Part shown: in pieces, positions 49,069 to 56,367 of the stretch
How the letters are laid out: every line of letters begins with the position of its first letter
How positions within the stretch are numbered: the stretch's first letter is position 1
Assembly (NCBI GenBank): GCA_964561605.1
Contig: CAZLQD010000004.1
Span: forward strand, 84,630-148,629
Direction of reading: 5' to 3'
DNA length: 64,000 bases
DNA from: JALUZX01 sp964561605
GTDB taxonomy: Bacteria > Planctomycetota > UBA1135 > JALUZX01
Notes under the pieces: model-generated
Told to the model about the DNA's origin: nothing
What the model saw: the letters and a program-made list of their open reading frames with translations, nothing else
The model's database searches: none
Program-made: the position numbers and the translations under genes

Positions 49069-49615
49069 TTTTCTGAATCGAGGCTACCGGCTCCAGCAAT
49101 TGTAGAGCCCTTTTTTATCCACTCGCAATTTTGGTGGAGGTGGCTGTGAAGGGGGGCCGGTAGTCCCCCTGGGAGTATAAAAAGTATGTGTCGTCTTGTC
49201 TCGTAGAACCAGGCGTCGCTTGACAGCTCCACGGCCCTCTTCACCCAGGCCCAGGCCCGGACCGCCAGAAGATTGCTGGCGGCGATGGACTGAAGCCCGA
49301 GCACCAGGACGCCCTTGTGGGCCTTCAGGTAGGGGAGCAAGGGGAGGAGGGTTCCCACAGTCCCTCGATTCCGACCACCCCCCAAGGCCGGCGCCCCAGG
49401 ACAGGCGGGGGAGACCTTACTTTCCCCACACCTCCGCCCCGAGGAACCGGCGGTTCCCGACCCGGGCACCTTTTCTCAAGCGAAAAATGGAGCTATCTTG
49501 ACCTCCCCGACCGCCCCGGAAAAAACGGGAAAAACCATGGCGGGCCCTGCAGACACGAAAGTCTCCCCCCTCTACTTAGGGAGAGATGGAGGGCCTGAAA
49601 AATGGAGCCTTTCCC
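49069..49615. other. Non-coding stretch with an ABC-exporter gene remnant
   Basis: About 550 bases between the two large membrane-anchored protein genes. The centre (49218-49358, minus strand) is the start of a broken ABC exporter gene, listed separately. The rest shows no convincing coding frame. GGGGG-CCGGTAGT-CCCCC near 49157 is a small hairpin that may end the upstream transcript. A TTATCCACT at 49116 is one base off a DnaA box, but single. The last 100 bases are purine/pyrimidine mixed and could hold a promoter. Confidence 0.5.
49218..49358 (-). pseudogene. Remnant of an ABC exporter (permease-ATPase) gene, N-terminal 47 residues
   Basis: On the minus strand a GTG opens VGTLLPLLPYLKAHKGVLVLG, then IAASNLLAV and WVKRAVELSSDA. 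This is the opening of MsbA/MdlB-type exporters ('LLPYLRPHRGRLALG...WLLKRAID'). After about 47 residues the similarity stops and an unrelated frame follows. There is no transmembrane core and no ATPase. It is a 5' fragment left by deletion or insertion. It supports past rearrangement in this low-GC segment. Confidence 0.55.
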
Positions 49616-51325
49616 ATGAAAAGCAAAAGTAGCTCATTGAAAACATATCTCTTCACGTCCGTGGTCCTCCTGGGAATTGGGATACTCATTCTTCTTTTTC
49701 TAAAAAATAACGGCCGGGAAAGGCCGGAAGCGAAACTCCCCTCTCTTTCTATTCCCAAAATCTCTAAAGAGAAAAATACTCCAAATAAAACCCCAGAAAA
49801 TCCTGGAAGAACCAGGTTCGCGCCAAGAATAGGTAAAATATTGGGAACACCTTCCCTTGAAACATTTCTTATAAGGGGGAAAGTGCGAGACCAAGATGGA
49901 AAAGCCCTCCTTGCTTTGGTGGCCGTGTTCCAATCCGGGAAGAAATCCGGAGAAGAACCGGAGGGGCCATTGGTCCAGGGAAAAACAAAGAAGGACGGGA
50001 CATTCGCCCTCCATTTCCAAGTAAAAGAAGCAAAAAAATTGGACATTCTGGCCCTCTCCCCAAGTTACTGCCCTGGGTGGAAAAAAGGTCTTTCCTTGGT
50101 ACCTCCCCCCAAGGAAATCGAATTCGTCCTGACCAGGGGGAAGGCCATTGCAGGCCGGATCCGCACTCTTTCAGGAAACCCATTGCCGGGCATCCCCGTT
50201 CTGGCCTGTCCGGCCCCATCAACTAGCCGTGTAAGGGCTTTTGTGTCCTCCAGCATGTTGGAAAGGGGGTTTGAACAAACACCCTATCTTTGGAAAAAAG
50301 GATACCACCAAGCTTCAGCTGTCACCGACGATGATGGACGTTTCCAAATCCAAGGATTGAAAGAGGGTAAATATGCAATCCTTTTAAAGAGCTACGAATG
50401 GATCCTCGATCCACCTATTCGCGTCCAATCCGGGGCCGACAACGTGGACGGGATCGCCAAGAAAGCCCTCTTCCTGAAGGCCCGGGTTCTCGACGCCGAA
50501 ACATCAAGACCCGTGGCCTTCCTTCCTTTTGACATCCAAATTGAAGACCCGAAGGAGGGCAGGAAGTTTGAAATCGGAGGAGCTCTCCTTAACGGGATTC
50601 TTCAAGTGGGTTGGTTACCCAAATGGCATCTTTCGAAAAATCCATTTCCTGTAACGGTTAGTTTATTCTCTCCAGATTATTTCCAACACCGGGAAACCCT
50701 GTTTCTGGGGGAAACCCAAGGTGGACCGCCACCCACGATACTTGTCAAACCTATTCACCGATACCCGGTTCTCTTCAAGGCGGTTTACAAAGACGGTGAA
50801 CCTTTGGGGTACCCGGTTCTCATGGTCGATTTCTGGAAGCCGGGCAAAAAGCCTCCCATGGGAAGGGCGGAGGCCCGTCTTGTGAGGAAAGGACTCTACC
50901 AAGTCCGTCTCCCCGAGGGAAAGAACAGGATCCGGGTTTTTCGACCGAAAATGAAGCTTCAATGGCTCAGGAAATCATGGCCGTCAGGAGAATGGATTGT
51001 TCCCAGTAACAAAACTTACGTCGCGGTCTTTTCAAAGGGGGCGACCCTTCATTTGCACATTTCTCCTGAAACCATGGCTACCCTTGTAAAGGGCTCGATC
51101 GTGCTGTGGATGGAGGGAACCAGGAAGAAAAACGGCCAAATGGAATTTGGATCCCAGATTCTGCCGGAAAAATTCAAGGACAAAACATTGACCATCAGGG
51201 AAGTGCCCCCTGGAGTTTACATTCGGTTTGCCTTGAAAAAATCCCCCGAAAACGACCGGATCCTACGGGCTTCCCGCCTCTTGTGGGTCGACGAAGGAGG
51301 GGAACTGGATTTTTTCTTAAAATGA
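49616..51325 (+). CDS. Membrane-anchored carboxypeptidase-regulatory-like protein, 569 aa
   Basis: 569 residues from ATG 49616 (GGAG eight bases before); an ATG at 49586 would add 10. One membrane helix (YLFTSVVLLGIGILILLFL) is followed by a Lys/Pro/Asn hinge. Beta-rich domains follow, containing FLIRGKVRDQDGKALLALV, IAGRIRTLSGNPLPGIPVL and VTDDDGRFQIQGLKEGKYAILL, all carboxypeptidase-regulatory-like. The gene is the most AT-rich in the window by eye, with long runs of A and T and third positions A/T rather than G/C. This contrasts sharply with the VIT/ferritin gene beside it. No enzymatic motif was seen. Surface or envelope role likely; probably acquired. Confidence 0.72.
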   Translation: MKSKSSSLKTYLFTSVVLLGIGILILLFLKNNGRERPEAKLPSLSIPKISKEKNTPNKTPENPGRTRFAPRIGKILGTPSLETFLIRGKVRDQDGKALLALVAVFQSGKKSGEEPEGPLVQGKTKKDGTFALHFQVKEAKKLDILALSPSYCPGWKKGLSLVPPPKEIEFVLTRGKAIAGRIRTLSGNPLPGIPVLACPAPSTSRVRAFVSSSMLERGFEQTPYLWKKGYHQASAVTDDDGRFQIQGLKEGKYAILLKSYEWILDPPIRVQSGADNVDGIAKKALFLKARVLDAETSRPVAFLPFDIQIEDPKEGRKFEIGGALLNGILQVGWLPKWHLSKNPFPVTVSLFSPDYFQHRETLFLGETQGGPPPTILVKPIHRYPVLFKAVYKDGEPLGYPVLMVDFWKPGKKPPMGRAEARLVRKGLYQVRLPEGKNRIRVFRPKMKLQWLRKSWPSGEWIVPSNKTYVAVFSKGATLHLHISPETMATLVKGSIVLWMEGTRKKNGQMEFGSQILPEKFKDKTLTIREVPPGVYIRFALKKSPENDRILRASRLLWVDEGGELDFFLK

Positions 51326-51366
51326 AATCGTGCCGGGTCTATTTTCTCTATATTCACCCCAGGACC

Positions 51367-51380
51367 GCGAAATTTTTCGC
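51367..51380 (+). terminator. Small AT-rich hairpin after the 569-aa gene
   Basis: GCGAAA pairs with TTTCGC over two T, inside a T-rich patch 40 bases past the stop. It could end the low-GC transcript. Weak evidence. Confidence 0.3.
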
Positions 51381-51457
51381 ACTTTGTCCCTTCCCACCCA
51401 ATCCGACTCCTCCCACCCGTTCCGGACCAAGGACTCCGCCCCGGCAGGCGGGGCCTT

Positions 51458-52342
51458 TCACACCTCCACCCCCAGAAGTCCCCTGGCCAGCCAGCCGATG
51501 CCGAAGCTCACCGCCGCGACTCCGAGGCTGATGGCGCTCATCTCGAAGAACCGGGCCCGGAAGGCCAGGTCCTTGGCCACGCTCAAGTAGAAGGTGAAGG
51601 CCGCGATGATGGCGACCGCCACGGCCAGGGTCGTCCCCAGGGCCAGGAATACCCCGGGCAGGAGGAAGAAGGGCAGGATCAGGAAGATCACGGCCCCCAC
51701 GTAGGCCAACCCCGTGTAGACCGCCGACTTGAGCGGGCTCTTCACGCCCGCCCCGTCCATCTCCGACTTGGAGGAGAGGTATTCCGAGGCCGCCATGGAA
51801 AGAGAGGCGGCGATCCCCGTGACCAGGCCCGCCACGGCAACGACCCTCCCGTCGGGTAGGGCCAGGGTGAACCCCGCCAGGGCCCCCGTCAGCTCCACCA
51901 GTGCGTCGTTGAGGCCCAGCACGATGGAGCCCACGTACTGGAGAGGCTCGTCGTGGAGCATGTCCAGCAGTTCCTTCTCGTGGGCCTCCTCCTCCTGGAT
52001 GATCTTCTCCACCCCCTCGATCTCCCTGAGGCGGCCGTACTCCTTCTGGGCGAAGTCCTCGCCCCGTTCCATGAGCTTCAGGGTGAAGGTGAGCCCCAGG
52101 AAGCGGGTCAGGAGGGTGTAGGCCATTACGCGAAGCCGGCAGGGGGCCTGGGCCTCGCCGGTCAGCTCCATCCAGAAGTCGTGGTGGCGCTTCTCGTCAT
52201 CGGCGATCCGCTCCAGGATCTCTCCGTTCTTACCCGGCCCCGCCCGCCGGGCCAGGCGGCGGTAGATCTCCCACTCCGTGATCTCCGAGGCCTGGACCTT
52301 CCGGATCCGGGGAAGCAAGTCGGCGATCTTCGCTTCCGTCAT
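51458..52342 (-). CDS. VIT/CCC1-family metal transporter with N-terminal ferritin-like domain
   Basis: 294 residues. Residues 1-145 are a four-helix ferritin/rubrerythrin-like domain (ASEITEWEIYRRLARRAG, ILERIADDEKRHHDFW, GVEKIIQEEEAHEKELLDML) with the Glu/His ligands of a di-iron site. Then five membrane helices of the CCC1/VIT1 type follow (LGLNDALVELTGALAGFTLAL, GLVTGIAASLSMAASEYLSSKSE). The architecture equals MbfA-type proteins that export iron or manganese and protect against iron and peroxide. ATG at 52342 begins the ferritin-like part. It complements the FeoAB importer at 4.6 kb. Third positions are G/C-rich, unlike its left neighbour. Confidence 0.9.
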   Translation of the reverse strand: MTEAKIADLLPRIRKVQASEITEWEIYRRLARRAGPGKNGEILERIADDEKRHHDFWMELTGEAQAPCRLRVMAYTLLTRFLGLTFTLKLMERGEDFAQKEYGRLREIEGVEKIIQEEEAHEKELLDMLHDEPLQYVGSIVLGLNDALVELTGALAGFTLALPDGRVVAVAGLVTGIAASLSMAASEYLSSKSEMDGAGVKSPLKSAVYTGLAYVGAVIFLILPFFLLPGVFLALGTTLAVAVAIIAAFTFYLSVAKDLAFRARFFEMSAISLGVAAVSFGIGWLARGLLGVEV

Positions 52343-52538
52343 GGCCGATCTCCTGGACCTCCTCCTCCCCCGATGGCCCCGATGGTGGGGGGGAGCCCCC
52401 TTGGGATCAACCATGCCCGCCGGGGATCGACCACCCCTTTGCGAAGTCCTCCTCCACCCTCCTTGAAACCACCCGGGTCCAAAGGTAATCAGGGTTCCGC
52501 AGTTCACCCAGGAGCCAGGAAACACGGAGGTGATCCCC

Positions 52539-52820
52539 ATGGCGGAGACCGAGATCCGGGTCGAGAAGAAGAGCAGGGAAGAACTGGAGAAGGAGGGGGT
52601 CTTCGACTGGCCCGTCTGGACCCACGAGGCCGCCACCTTCCCCTGGGAATACACCACCCAGGAGACCTGCTACCTCCTGGAAGGCAAGGTGACCGTCACA
52701 CCGAAGGGCGGCGGAGCCCCAGTGGAGATCCAGGCCGGCGACTATGTAGTCTTCCCCAAGGGCCTCGAGTGCACCTGGACCATCCACGAGCCGGTCCGCA
52801 AACACTACAACTTCGGTTGA
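52539..52820 (+). CDS. Small cupin protein
   Basis: 93 residues. WPVWTHEAATFPWEYTTQETCYLLEGKVTVTP and AGDYVVFPKGLECTWTIHEPVRKHYNFG fit the cupin_3 (DUF861) barrel, like enzymes of ureidoglycine metabolism but without a visible complete metal set of four ligands. ATG with GGAGG eight bases ahead; a GTG nine bases earlier is possible. Array B begins 30 bases past the stop, so the cupin transcript would run into it. No catabolic neighbours. Function not assigned. Confidence 0.72.
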   Translation: MAETEIRVEKKSREELEKEGVFDWPVWTHEAATFPWEYTTQETCYLLEGKVTVTPKGGGAPVEIQAGDYVVFPKGLECTWTIHEPVRKHYNFG

Positions 52821-52852
52821 GCCTTCCTTCCTGGGGGGATGGGCTTTTTTTC

Positions 52853-53371
52853 GCCGAGTTGTTTATTCGTTTCGACAGCCCCAGTCGCCTCGGTCATGAG
52901 CGAAGCACATCGTTTAGTTTCGTCAGCCCCGGCCGGCGGAGGGATGGCTTCAGCGCCGAAAACTCCACCAACTCCCGAACTCCCAGGCTTCCCCTGACGT
53001 CGGGGAATCCGGTTCTTCGAACCGTCTTCCCCGCCGGCAGGGGCTGACGACGAATAGATGCAGGGGCCGTGACGAGGACGTCCGGGGGGGGGCGAAAACC
53101 TTCGAAAGCGTCCCAGGCAATGGAGCCGGGCTTCCCCTGACGTCGGGGAATCCCGTCCTTCGAACGGGCTTCCCCGCCGGCAGGGGCTAACGACGAATAG
53201 ATGCAGGGGCCGTGACGAGGACGTCCGGGGGGTGGCAGCAACAACGAAAGCGACACAAAAAACACTTCGAACTGCCACCCTCTCCCCTGACGTCGGGAAT
53301 GTTGCGGCTCTTTCGAGCCGCCATTCCCGCCGGCAGGGGCTAACAATGGGGAGGAAACCGAGAATATCCCC
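52853..53371 (+). repeat. Structured repeat array B (three hairpin units)
   Basis: The same family as array A, from GCCGAGTTGTTT (52855) to the GAGGAAACCGAG element. Hairpins lie at 52991-53043 (identical to A1 over 53 bases), 53134-53186 and 53284-53339. Units are joined by CTAACGACGAATAGATG, a GTGACGAGGACGTCC element and a G-run. Between these and the next hairpin a variable spacer of about 45 bases occurs; one spacer has its own stem GGTGGCAG (53231-53238) with CTGCCACC (53272-53279). No gene is present in this 685-base gap. Open frames here are repeat artefacts. Confidence 0.88.
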
Positions 53372-53505
53372 ATAGAGCCATCGAATCTGCCACTCTTTTC
53401 TTCTTTTGCTGGGATGGACTTTTCTTGGGGAGGAGAGGCTGGAGATGGATCGCCCTGTGGTGGATTCTTTTCTTGCCAGGGGGTGTGATTTTTCAGGCCA
53501 AGTCC

Positions 53506-54336
53506 TCACTCCGGCGGGCGGCGGGGGGGACGGAGGTGGTTGTCGTTCTTGTCCTCCAGGTAGAACTCCTGGAGTTTCCTGGTGAGGAAATCGAAGGCGT
53601 CGTCCACGGTGTCGCTCTTGTGGACGAGATCCACGTCGGGGGGATCGATCGTTCCCCACCGGACCATGGCGTCCAGGTTCAGGACTTCGTTCCAGTAGTC
53701 CGTGCCGAAGACCACGATGGGGATGGGCTTGGTCACCTTCTTCGTCTGCACCAGGGTGAGGACCTCCATCAGCTCGTCCAGCGTTCCGAATCCCCCGGGG
53801 AAGATCACCAGGGCCTTTGCCAGGTAAAGGAACCAGTACTTCCGCATGAAGAAGTAGTGGAACTCGAGAGACAGGCGCCTGGTGATGTAGGGGTTCCCCG
53901 ACTGCTCGTGGGGAAGGGAGATATTGAGACCGATGGTCTCCCCCTTGGCCTCGGACGCCCCCCGGTTGGCCGCCTCCATCACTCCCGGGCCGCCGCCGGA
54001 GCAGACCACGAAACGCCGGTGCTTTCCGCTGAGCCCCTTGGACCAGAGGGTCAGCCGGCGGGCCAGCTCCCTGGCCTTGCCGGCGTATTCCGCAAGCTTC
54101 ACCGCCCCCTCGGCCCGCTCAAGCTCCAGGCCCTTCCCGCCCCGGGCCCGGAGCTCCTCCAGGGCACGCCTGGCCTCGTCGGCGGACTTCGCCCGGGCCG
54201 ACCCGAAGAAGACGATGGTGTCCTTGATGTTGGCCCCGTGGAACCGGGCCGCCGGGCCCAGGTATTCCGCCAGGATCCTCAAGGGCCTGGCGTCCACTCC
54301 GTCCATGAATTCCGGGTCCCTGTAGAACTTGGCCAT
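53506..54336 (-). CDS. LOG-family protein (TIGR00730-type, larger form)
   Basis: 276 residues. A Rossmann-like fold with FFGSARAKS, SGGGPGVMEAANRGA and the hallmark PGGFGTLDELMEVLTLVQTKK. LOG proteins hydrolyse nucleoside 5'-monophosphates (cytokinin-type base release) or act as nucleotide hydrolases; 'lysine decarboxylase' labels are wrong. The longer N terminus (residues 1-45) matches bacterial group-II LOGs. It lies between array B and the fatty-acid cluster, 85 bases after the acyl-CoA dehydrogenase stop with a terminator in between. Confidence 0.87.
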   Translation of the reverse strand: MAKFYRDPEFMDGVDARPLRILAEYLGPAARFHGANIKDTIVFFGSARAKSADEARRALEELRARGGKGLELERAEGAVKLAEYAGKARELARRLTLWSKGLSGKHRRFVVCSGGGPGVMEAANRGASEAKGETIGLNISLPHEQSGNPYITRRLSLEFHYFFMRKYWFLYLAKALVIFPGGFGTLDELMEVLTLVQTKKVTKPIPIVVFGTDYWNEVLNLDAMVRWGTIDPPDVDLVHKSDTVDDAFDFLTRKLQEFYLEDKNDNHLRPPRRPPE

Positions 54337-54368
54337 TTTTATTCCGTCCTTCCCGCCTGGAGAAGAAA

Positions 54369-54407
54369 GAGGGACCTCCCGGCGCGCCGGCGGCGGGAGG
54401 CCCCCTC
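54369..54407 (-). terminator. Terminator of the minus-strand acyl-CoA cluster
   Basis: On the minus strand GAGGG and CCTCCCG pair with CGGGAGG and CCCTC around a G/C loop, followed by TTTCTTCTCC. It lies between the acyl-CoA dehydrogenase stop and the LOG start. Confidence 0.6.
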
Positions 54408-54421
54408 TCGGTCCTTCCTGC

Positions 54422-55564
54422 TTACTTGGTCAACTGCCTGGCGATGACGATCTTCTGGATCTGGCTCGTTCCTTCGTAGATCTCGGTCACCTTTGCCTCC
54501 CGGTAATACCGCTCCACCGGGTATTCCCTGGTGTAGCCGTAGCCGCCCAGGATCTGGACCGCCAGGCGCGTCACGTCCACTGCCGCCTCCGAGGCGAAGA
54601 GCTTCGCCATGGAGGCCTCCATGGTACAACGATCGGCGCCCGAGTCCTTCAGCCATGAGGCCCGGTAGACCAGCAATCTGGCCGCGTCCACCTGGACCGC
54701 CATCCGGGCCAGCATGTCCTGGACCATCTCGTGACGCCAGATGGGCTTGCCGAACTGGACCCGCTGGCGGGAGTAGTCCACCGCCGCGTCCAGGGCGGCC
54801 TGGGCGATGCCCAGGGCCTGGGCGGCGATGTCGATCCGGCTGGAGTCCAGGAGGCTCATGATGAGCGGGAAGCCCTGGTTCACCTTGCCCAGGACGTTCT
54901 CCGCCGGGACCCGCATGTCCTGGAAGGAGAGGGGCACGTTTCCCGTGGCACGCATCCCCATGAGGTTCTCGTGGGGGCCGATCTCCAGGCCCGGCGTCTC
55001 CCTTTCCACCAGGAAAGCCGTGATCCCGCTGTGGCCCTTGGCCGGGTCGGTCTTGGCCGTCACAAGGAAGAGCCCCGCCGCCTCGCCGTTGGTGATGAAG
55101 ATCTTGCTCCCGTTGAGCACCCAGTGGTCTCCGTCCCGGACGGCGGTCGTCTTGATCCCCGCCGCGTCGGATCCGGCGTCTGGCTCGGTCAGGGCGAAGG
55201 CGCCGATCCGGTCTCCAGAACAGAGCTGGGGGAGGTACTTCTTCTTCTGTTCCTCCGTGCCGTAGAGAAGGAGGGGATAGTTCACCAGGGAGTTGTGGAC
55301 AGCCAGGATCACCCCGTGGGAGGCAGATGCCCGGGACACCTCCTCCACCAGGATGGTGAGGGAAGTGAAGTCCATGTCCGCGCCGCCGTATTCTTCCGGG
55401 ACGAGGACGCCCAGCATCCCCAGCTCGGCGAGCTTGGCAAGGGAGTCCATCGGGTAGGCCCCGGTCCGGTCCATCTCCTCCGCCTTCGGGGCCAGCTCGG
55501 CGGCGGCGAACCTCCGCACCTGCTCCCGGAGGAGGCGGTGCTCTTCTTCCAGGTGAAAGTCCAC
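54422..55564 (-). CDS. Acyl-CoA dehydrogenase
   Basis: 380 residues, FAD enzyme of beta-oxidation. FAAAELAPKAEEMDRTG, YGGADMDFTSLTILVEEVSRASAS, FALTEPDAGSDAAGIKTTA (FAD contact), NGSKIFITNGEAAGLFLV and the C-terminal VQILGGYGYTREYPVERYYREAKVTEIYEG with the catalytic Glu in place (YEGTSQIQ). Similar to short/medium-chain butyryl- or isovaleryl-type enzymes; chain length cannot be read. The GTG start overlaps the enoyl-CoA hydratase stop by one base. Confidence 0.93.
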   Translation of the reverse strand: MDFHLEEEHRLLREQVRRFAAAELAPKAEEMDRTGAYPMDSLAKLAELGMLGVLVPEEYGGADMDFTSLTILVEEVSRASASHGVILAVHNSLVNYPLLLYGTEEQKKKYLPQLCSGDRIGAFALTEPDAGSDAAGIKTTAVRDGDHWVLNGSKIFITNGEAAGLFLVTAKTDPAKGHSGITAFLVERETPGLEIGPHENLMGMRATGNVPLSFQDMRVPAENVLGKVNQGFPLIMSLLDSSRIDIAAQALGIAQAALDAAVDYSRQRVQFGKPIWRHEMVQDMLARMAVQVDAARLLVYRASWLKDSGADRCTMEASMAKLFASEAAVDVTRLAVQILGGYGYTREYPVERYYREAKVTEIYEGTSQIQKIVIARQLTK

Positions 55565-56355
55565 TACTCGGCCCCCTTGAAGTTGGGTTTGCGCTTCTCC
55601 AGGAATGCTGCCATTCCCTCCTTCTGGTCCTCCGTGCCGAAGCAGGCCCCGAAGACCTGGCTCTCGAAGAGGAGGGCCGCGTCCAGGGACATGTCCAGGC
55701 CGGCGTCCACGGCCCGCTTGGCCTGGGCCACGGCGAAGGCTCCCTTGGAGGCGATCTTCTCGGCGGCCTTCACCGCCTCCTCCATGAGGCTCTCCGGCGG
55801 GAAGACCTTGTTCACCAGGCCGATCCGCTCCGCCTCGGCGGCTCCGATCATGTCACCCGTAAACAAGAGCTCCTTGGCCCGGGCGGCGCCGATGAGCCGG
55901 GGGAGTTTCTGGGTGGCCCCGAATCCCGGCGTCACCCCGAGCCCCACCTCGGGCTGGCCGAGCTTGGCCTTCTCCGATGCGTAGATGAAATCGCAGGAGA
56001 GAGCCAGCTCCAGGCCGCCCCCCAGGGCGAAGCCGTTGACCGCCGCGATCACCGGCTTGGGGCAGAGCCGGATCTGCCACATGGCCTGGATTCCGAGCCA
56101 GGAATAACGCCTGGCCTCCTCCACCCCCATGGACTGCATCTCCTTGATGTCCGCCCCGGCCACGAAGGCCTTCTCCCCGGCCCCGGTCAGCACCACCGCC
56201 CGGACCGACTCGTCCCGGGCCAGTTCCCGGAAGGCTTCCCCGATCTCCTCCAGGGTGGGGGAGCTCAAGGCGTTCAGGACCTGGGGTCGGTTCACCGTGA
56301 CCACCGCAACGGGGCCTTTCTTCTCAACAAGAATGTTCTCGTATGTCATCGCCAT
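55564..56355 (-). CDS. Enoyl-CoA hydratase (crotonase family)
   Basis: 263 residues. VAVVTVNRPQVLNALSS, FVAGADIKEM (oxyanion hole), GFALGGGLELALSCDF (first Glu) and EVGLGVTPGFGATQKLPRLIG (second Glu) are complete. It hydrates 2-enoyl-CoA. The gene is between thiolase and acyl-CoA dehydrogenase, giving the dehydrogenase's product. Full length; 12 bases after thiolase. Confidence 0.93.
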   Translation of the reverse strand: MAMTYENILVEKKGPVAVVTVNRPQVLNALSSPTLEEIGEAFRELARDESVRAVVLTGAGEKAFVAGADIKEMQSMGVEEARRYSWLGIQAMWQIRLCPKPVIAAVNGFALGGGLELALSCDFIYASEKAKLGQPEVGLGVTPGFGATQKLPRLIGAARAKELLFTGDMIGAAEAERIGLVNKVFPPESLMEEAVKAAEKIASKGAFAVAQAKRAVDAGLDMSLDAALLFESQVFGACFGTEDQKEGMAAFLEKRKPNFKGAE

Positions 56356-56367
56356 GCCTCCAGGGGT

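Noticed and set aside
49110..49125. A DnaA-box-like TTATCCACT suggesting an origin
   Set aside because: Single copy, one mismatch, no AT-rich cluster or dnaA/dnaN nearby. The parAB-parS locus is better evidence of origin proximity but does not locate it.
45844..53371. Arrays A and B as a CRISPR or an integron attC array
   Set aside because: Units are over 100 bases with internal hairpins and too few, with no cas genes. The attC core pair (RYYYAAC/GTTRRRY) is not matched, and no integrase gene is present.
52805..53659. Long open frame on the minus strand through array B
   Set aside because: It crosses hairpins and linkers and ends inside the LOG gene; repeat artefact.
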